10,926 nt of DNA from Entamoeba invadens IP1 (Eukaryota > Evosea > Mastigamoebida > Endamoebidae), in the NCBI RefSeq assembly GCF_000330505.1, contig NW_004440250.1, forward strand, positions 13,957 to 24,882, written 5' to 3'. Each line of letters begins with the position of its first letter. The stretch's first letter is position 1. Below, piece by piece: positions 8,470-10,926 of the stretch. The notes under the pieces are model-generated. The model saw only the letters and a program-made list of their open reading frames with translations, did no database searches and had not been told where the DNA came from. A program made the position numbers and the translations under genes.

Positions 8470-8775
8470 AACAAGGATTAACTAATTATTATATAATTAT
8501 AGTTTTTCAATTAAAGTCCGGTTTTAAACAAAATCAATGTTATAGTCTACTTATTTGTAAAATAATGTATTTTATTATTGTTTTAATGGTTTGATTGTGA
8601 CTAGATGCCTCTAGTTCATTAAAGATAGACTCCAACTTATATTCTAAATTAGAGTCTATAAGTATATTCGAATAATTTCACAAGAAAAGCTTTTTGCAAA
8701 CAATTTTCATCAAGTAATGGATATCTCCAATAACAAAAAATTGGTGATAAACTTTAAATTTATGATTATAAAATA
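8470..8775. other. AT-rich gap between the myosin-tail and HSP70 fragments
   Basis: No coding motif is seen here. It contains two small inverted repeats: ACTAGA at 8600-8605 with TCTAGT at 8610-8615, and ATAGACTC at 8625-8632 with GAGTCTAT at 8652-8659. Composition returns to spacer-like, so this gap separates the mosaic into two parts. Confidence 0.55.
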
Positions 8776-8778
8776 TAC

Positions 8779-9270
8779 ATCGACTTCTACACACCAATCA
8801 CGAGAGCACACTTTGAAAAGATAAACATTGACCTTTACAAGTCGATCGCACCAGTAGAGAAGGTGCTTGAAGACTCAAAACTGGACTAAGGACGCATTTA
8901 CGATGCTGTGCTGATTGGTATATCAGGAATATTCAAAAGGTGTTGGGAAGATACTACAAAACTTTTTCAATGGGAAAGAGTTCAACAAAAACATCAACCC
9001 AGACGAGGCAATTGCTTATAATGTTGCTGTGCAGACTTCTTTGACTGGAAATGGAAAGGTAACAAAAGATGTGTTACTGATTGGTGTTGAAACTGACACT
9101 TGGGATAGAGACAGCTGCGGTGTGATGACAGAACTGATACCACACAACTTAACAATTTCAGCATGTAAGTCACATTATTTTCGACACATGCAGACAATAA
9201 GCCTGGCTTGCTCATTTAAGTCTTTGAGGGCATCTGTGACATCACATTGCAACCCGCTTGAAAAGTTAGA
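8779..9270 (+). pseudogene. Broken HSP70 fragment (end of ATPase domain into substrate domain)
   Basis: The reading starts at [20 protein letters not shown], continues [11 protein letters not shown], a TAA at 8890-8892, then GRIYDAVLIG. A frameshift near 8920 leads to GKILQNFFNGKEFN, NINPDEAIAYNVAVQ and DVLLIGVETDTWDRDSCGVM. Another near 9170 leads to FSTHADNKPGLLI, a TAA at 9217-9219, then VFEG. This is HSP70 order across the ATPase C-terminal lobe, linker and beta-sandwich. At 9217 HSP70 proteins almost always have Gln (LIQV-EGE). The GGSTRIP loop is scrambled by the frameshift and the linker LLLLDV-PLSLG is badly altered. It covers roughly a quarter of a normal 650-residue HSP70. Cytosolic or organellar origin cannot be told. 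Confidence 0.88.
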
Positions 9271-9306
9271 ATTCTTTTCGATAATTAATAAAAAAAATCA
9301 TTGTTA

Positions 9307-9640
9307 TTAAATCCACTTTTTCCACACTTCTTTGGATTTAAAGTTCCGCCTCTCACAAGTGAAAAAAGTGTAAGAATCGCCACCGTTAAATAATTTGCCA
9401 ACAACATAGATATTGCCAGTGAACACGTCACTAAATATGTTGTGCTTTACATCTTCAATTATAAAGCACAAATTGCGTTTGTTCATGACTTTTTCATCTA
9501 AAGCCAAAGAACTGGGTAAAAATAACATCCTGTTTTAATCGCATTTTAAATATTGATTTTTCAAAATAAAAAGCGTGGGTTCAAAGTTTATTGCAAATAT
9601 TGATTGGATCGATCTTGAATGCGCATAATTATAACGATTT
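9307..9640 (-). pseudogene. C2-domain-like remnant related to the arrestin-like gene's C2 region
   Basis: The 73-codon frame from ATG 9526-9528 to TAA 9307-9309 contains KRNLCFIIEDVKHNIFSDVFTG, which aligns by eye with RKNVVVYFYHKRFLISDVFLG in the C2 part of the gene at 733-2565. The same frame continues upstream through one TAA (9535-9537) for about 32 codons that also fit C2 strands (SIFAINFEPTLFILKNQYLKC), so the ATG is probably internal. A living 73-residue protein is possible, but half a C2 domain would not fold. It lies on the opposite strand to HSP70 and about 40 bp beyond it. Confidence 0.42.
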
Positions 9641-9681
9641 TTAATACCGCAGTTTTTTTAAATATTAAGTCACTTTTTATT

Positions 9682-9828
9682 GTTATCTGGTGGACACAAA
9701 ATAGATTTAATTTTGTCTAAAAACGGGCATTAGGCAAAGTGTGAAAACCCCCGAAACAATTGGGATGGGTTTTTGAAACGGCTTTCCCAAATATTTCAAT
9801 CTTTATGGTCCAAAAGGTACCAGATAAC
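9682..9828. repeat. 10-bp inverted repeat pair bounding a G+C-richer patch
   Basis: GTTATCTGGT at 9682-9691 is exactly inverted as ACCAGATAAC at 9819-9828, 147 bp end to end. No target duplication is evident and the arms do not extend. It may be a small element's ends or coincidence. Confidence 0.4.
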
Positions 9829-9830
9829 GT
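9717..9830 (-). pseudogene. Possible upstream piece of the C2-like remnant
   Basis: About 38 open minus-strand codons (WTIKIEIFGKAVSKTHPNCF, then GGFHTLPNARF, TAG at 9717-9719) in a patch with clearly higher G+C than its flanks. The first strand IKIEIFGKAV could be C2 strand 1, which is missing from 9307-9640. The link is inference; an unrelated scrap is possible. Confidence 0.22.
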
Positions 9831-10224
9831 TTAAAGACTGTATTTATTAAAAATATCAAATGTGTTTTTTTATGAATTAATGAATATTAAAATTTTAATT
9901 GTTTTATTGAAAGTCTTTTTGTAAAAAAACAACTTGTAAAATTATTTCTTATTTTCATTTTAAATTTAAACTTCTTCGTTTTTTGGTTACATCATTCGAT
10001 TTAAGTCACACAAATGCAATGTTAATAATTTAGAAATTATTTAATTTCAATTAATTTAAAATAACATAACAATATAATGATAATCATCTTGTTAATTAAT
10101 AAAAACGTTTTTAATGCACATAATAATCATTTTACAATTAATATATTTTTTATAATAAAGCAGTCCCATCAAATACAAATATATATTAAACAAATCGTCA
10201 ATTGTTTATTTTAAAGGGTTTCTT

Positions 10225-10285
10225 GAGGATAAGGTGTATCCTCAGGATTAAAGCTATCCTTATTAAAAAATATTTTTCTGAGGAT
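10225..10285. repeat. GAGGATA/TATCCTC hairpin and CTGAGGAT cluster
   Basis: GAGGATA (10225-10231) and TATCCTC (10237-10243) form a 7-bp stem with a 5-nt loop. ATCCT-C-AGGAT at 10238-10248 is a second, overlapping inverted repeat. A further CTGAGGAT lies at 10278-10285. The motif is far richer in G+C than the surroundings. Confidence 0.65.
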
Positions 10286-10813
10286 ACAAAAAACAAATCC
10301 ATAATGTTCAGTTCCCCATAAGGCCCACTTTCATAACTCAAGTTATAATTTACACTTAATATTTCGAGTCAAAGTTAAATTTTAAATAATGGTAATAATT
10401 TGTCATAAATGCCAAAAAATTAAAAACAATCAAAAAATCGCCACAATAATCAGTAAACAAAAACAATAATTATATATCACGAACTTGAGACGGAAAATAA
10501 CAAAACATGAATTAAACTTGTTCATATTATGATTATAAACTTATTGATATTATTTACGAATCTGTCTTTATAACACAATAATTAAAATTTACATTTAAAT
10601 TGATAATTGTTTTTTTATCAAAATGAAAATTGAAAAAGTCGAAAACACTGATTTAATAATAATGCATTTTTAAAAAAAACAAATTTATTAATAATTTTGA
10701 AATTTATGCAATTATTCAAATTTATTATAATAACAAAGTTAATCATATTGTGTATATTTTAATATGATTGTTTCATTTTGATATTAACTTGTGTTTTAAA
10801 CAAATATACAGTT

Positions 10814-10841
10814 CTGAGGATGGCAATTATTTTCTGAGGAT
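10814..10841. repeat. Direct pair of CTGAGGAT, 20-bp period
   Basis: CTGAGGAT occurs at 10814-10821 and 10834-10841, both preceded by TT. The reverse complement of this pair resembles the layout at 10238-10260, so the two clusters could be the inverted ends of one diverged element of about 600 bp, or separate binding sites. Confidence 0.55.
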
Positions 10842-10926
10842 GACAGAAATAGAAAGTTTACACTTTTACATCTATCTGAAATGTATATTGAGTAAGTTAC
10901 TATTTTTGAATATGGGAACACGTCAT

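Larger units (their letters stand above)
9840..10926. other. AT-rich spacer with CTGAGGAT motif clusters
   Basis: No coding region or RNA gene is recognised. The only structure beyond A/T runs is the CTGAGGAT motif in two clusters (10225-10285 and 10814-10841). Confidence 0.65.

Noticed and set aside
8915..9310. A novel 131-residue protein
   Set aside because: Its first 80 or so residues are HSP70 in frame. The rest is HSP70 read out of frame after an indel.
1..10926. CRISPR array, tRNA array or rRNA genes
   Set aside because: No regularly spaced direct repeats of CRISPR type, and no tRNA cloverleaf motifs (GGTTCGAATCC-like arms) or rRNA-like conserved stretches were seen.

Overview
The window looks like nuclear DNA of an Entamoeba-type amoeba. 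E. invadens is my best guess because of the DNA-transposon remnant, but this is inference. The grounds are very AT-rich spacers, a long intronless gene that uses the standard genetic code, and broken copies of a typical Entamoeba gene set: a bifunctional AdhE-type alcohol dehydrogenase, conventional myosin II heavy chain, HSP101/ClpB and HSP70.

Layout. Positions 1-732 are AT-rich spacer with a perfect hairpin. Positions 733-2565 (minus strand) hold the only clearly intact gene, an arrestin-fold protein of about 610 residues that also carries a WW-like domain, a C2 domain and a C-terminal PPxY motif. Its upstream flank has a 10-bp tandem repeat. Positions 2786-3037 form a 252-bp MITE with terminal inverted repeats and TA duplications of the Tc1/mariner kind. 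Positions 3040-4600 are AT-rich with two weak coding-like scraps.

Positions 4605-9270 are a graveyard of broken gene fragments in alternating orientation, several of them abutting with no spacer: AdhE (-), myosin neck and tail (+), HSP101 (-), more myosin tail (+), a 300-bp gap, then HSP70 (+). All carry frameshifts, stops and loss of catalytic residues. Many stops fall where a Gln codon is expected (CAA/CAG to TAA/TAG), which suggests C-to-T decay. Positions 9307-9830 (minus) hold a decayed C2-like domain that resembles the C2 part of the intact gene. From 9840 to the end is AT-rich spacer with two clusters of a CTGAGGAT motif.

Functionally, only the arrestin-like protein is likely to be made. 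Its domain set suggests an adaptor linking membrane (C2), cargo (arrestin fold) and WW/PPxY partners such as Nedd4-type ubiquitin ligases. The fragment block makes no intact protein, but a transcript through it would be antisense to two highly expressed genes and sense to two others.
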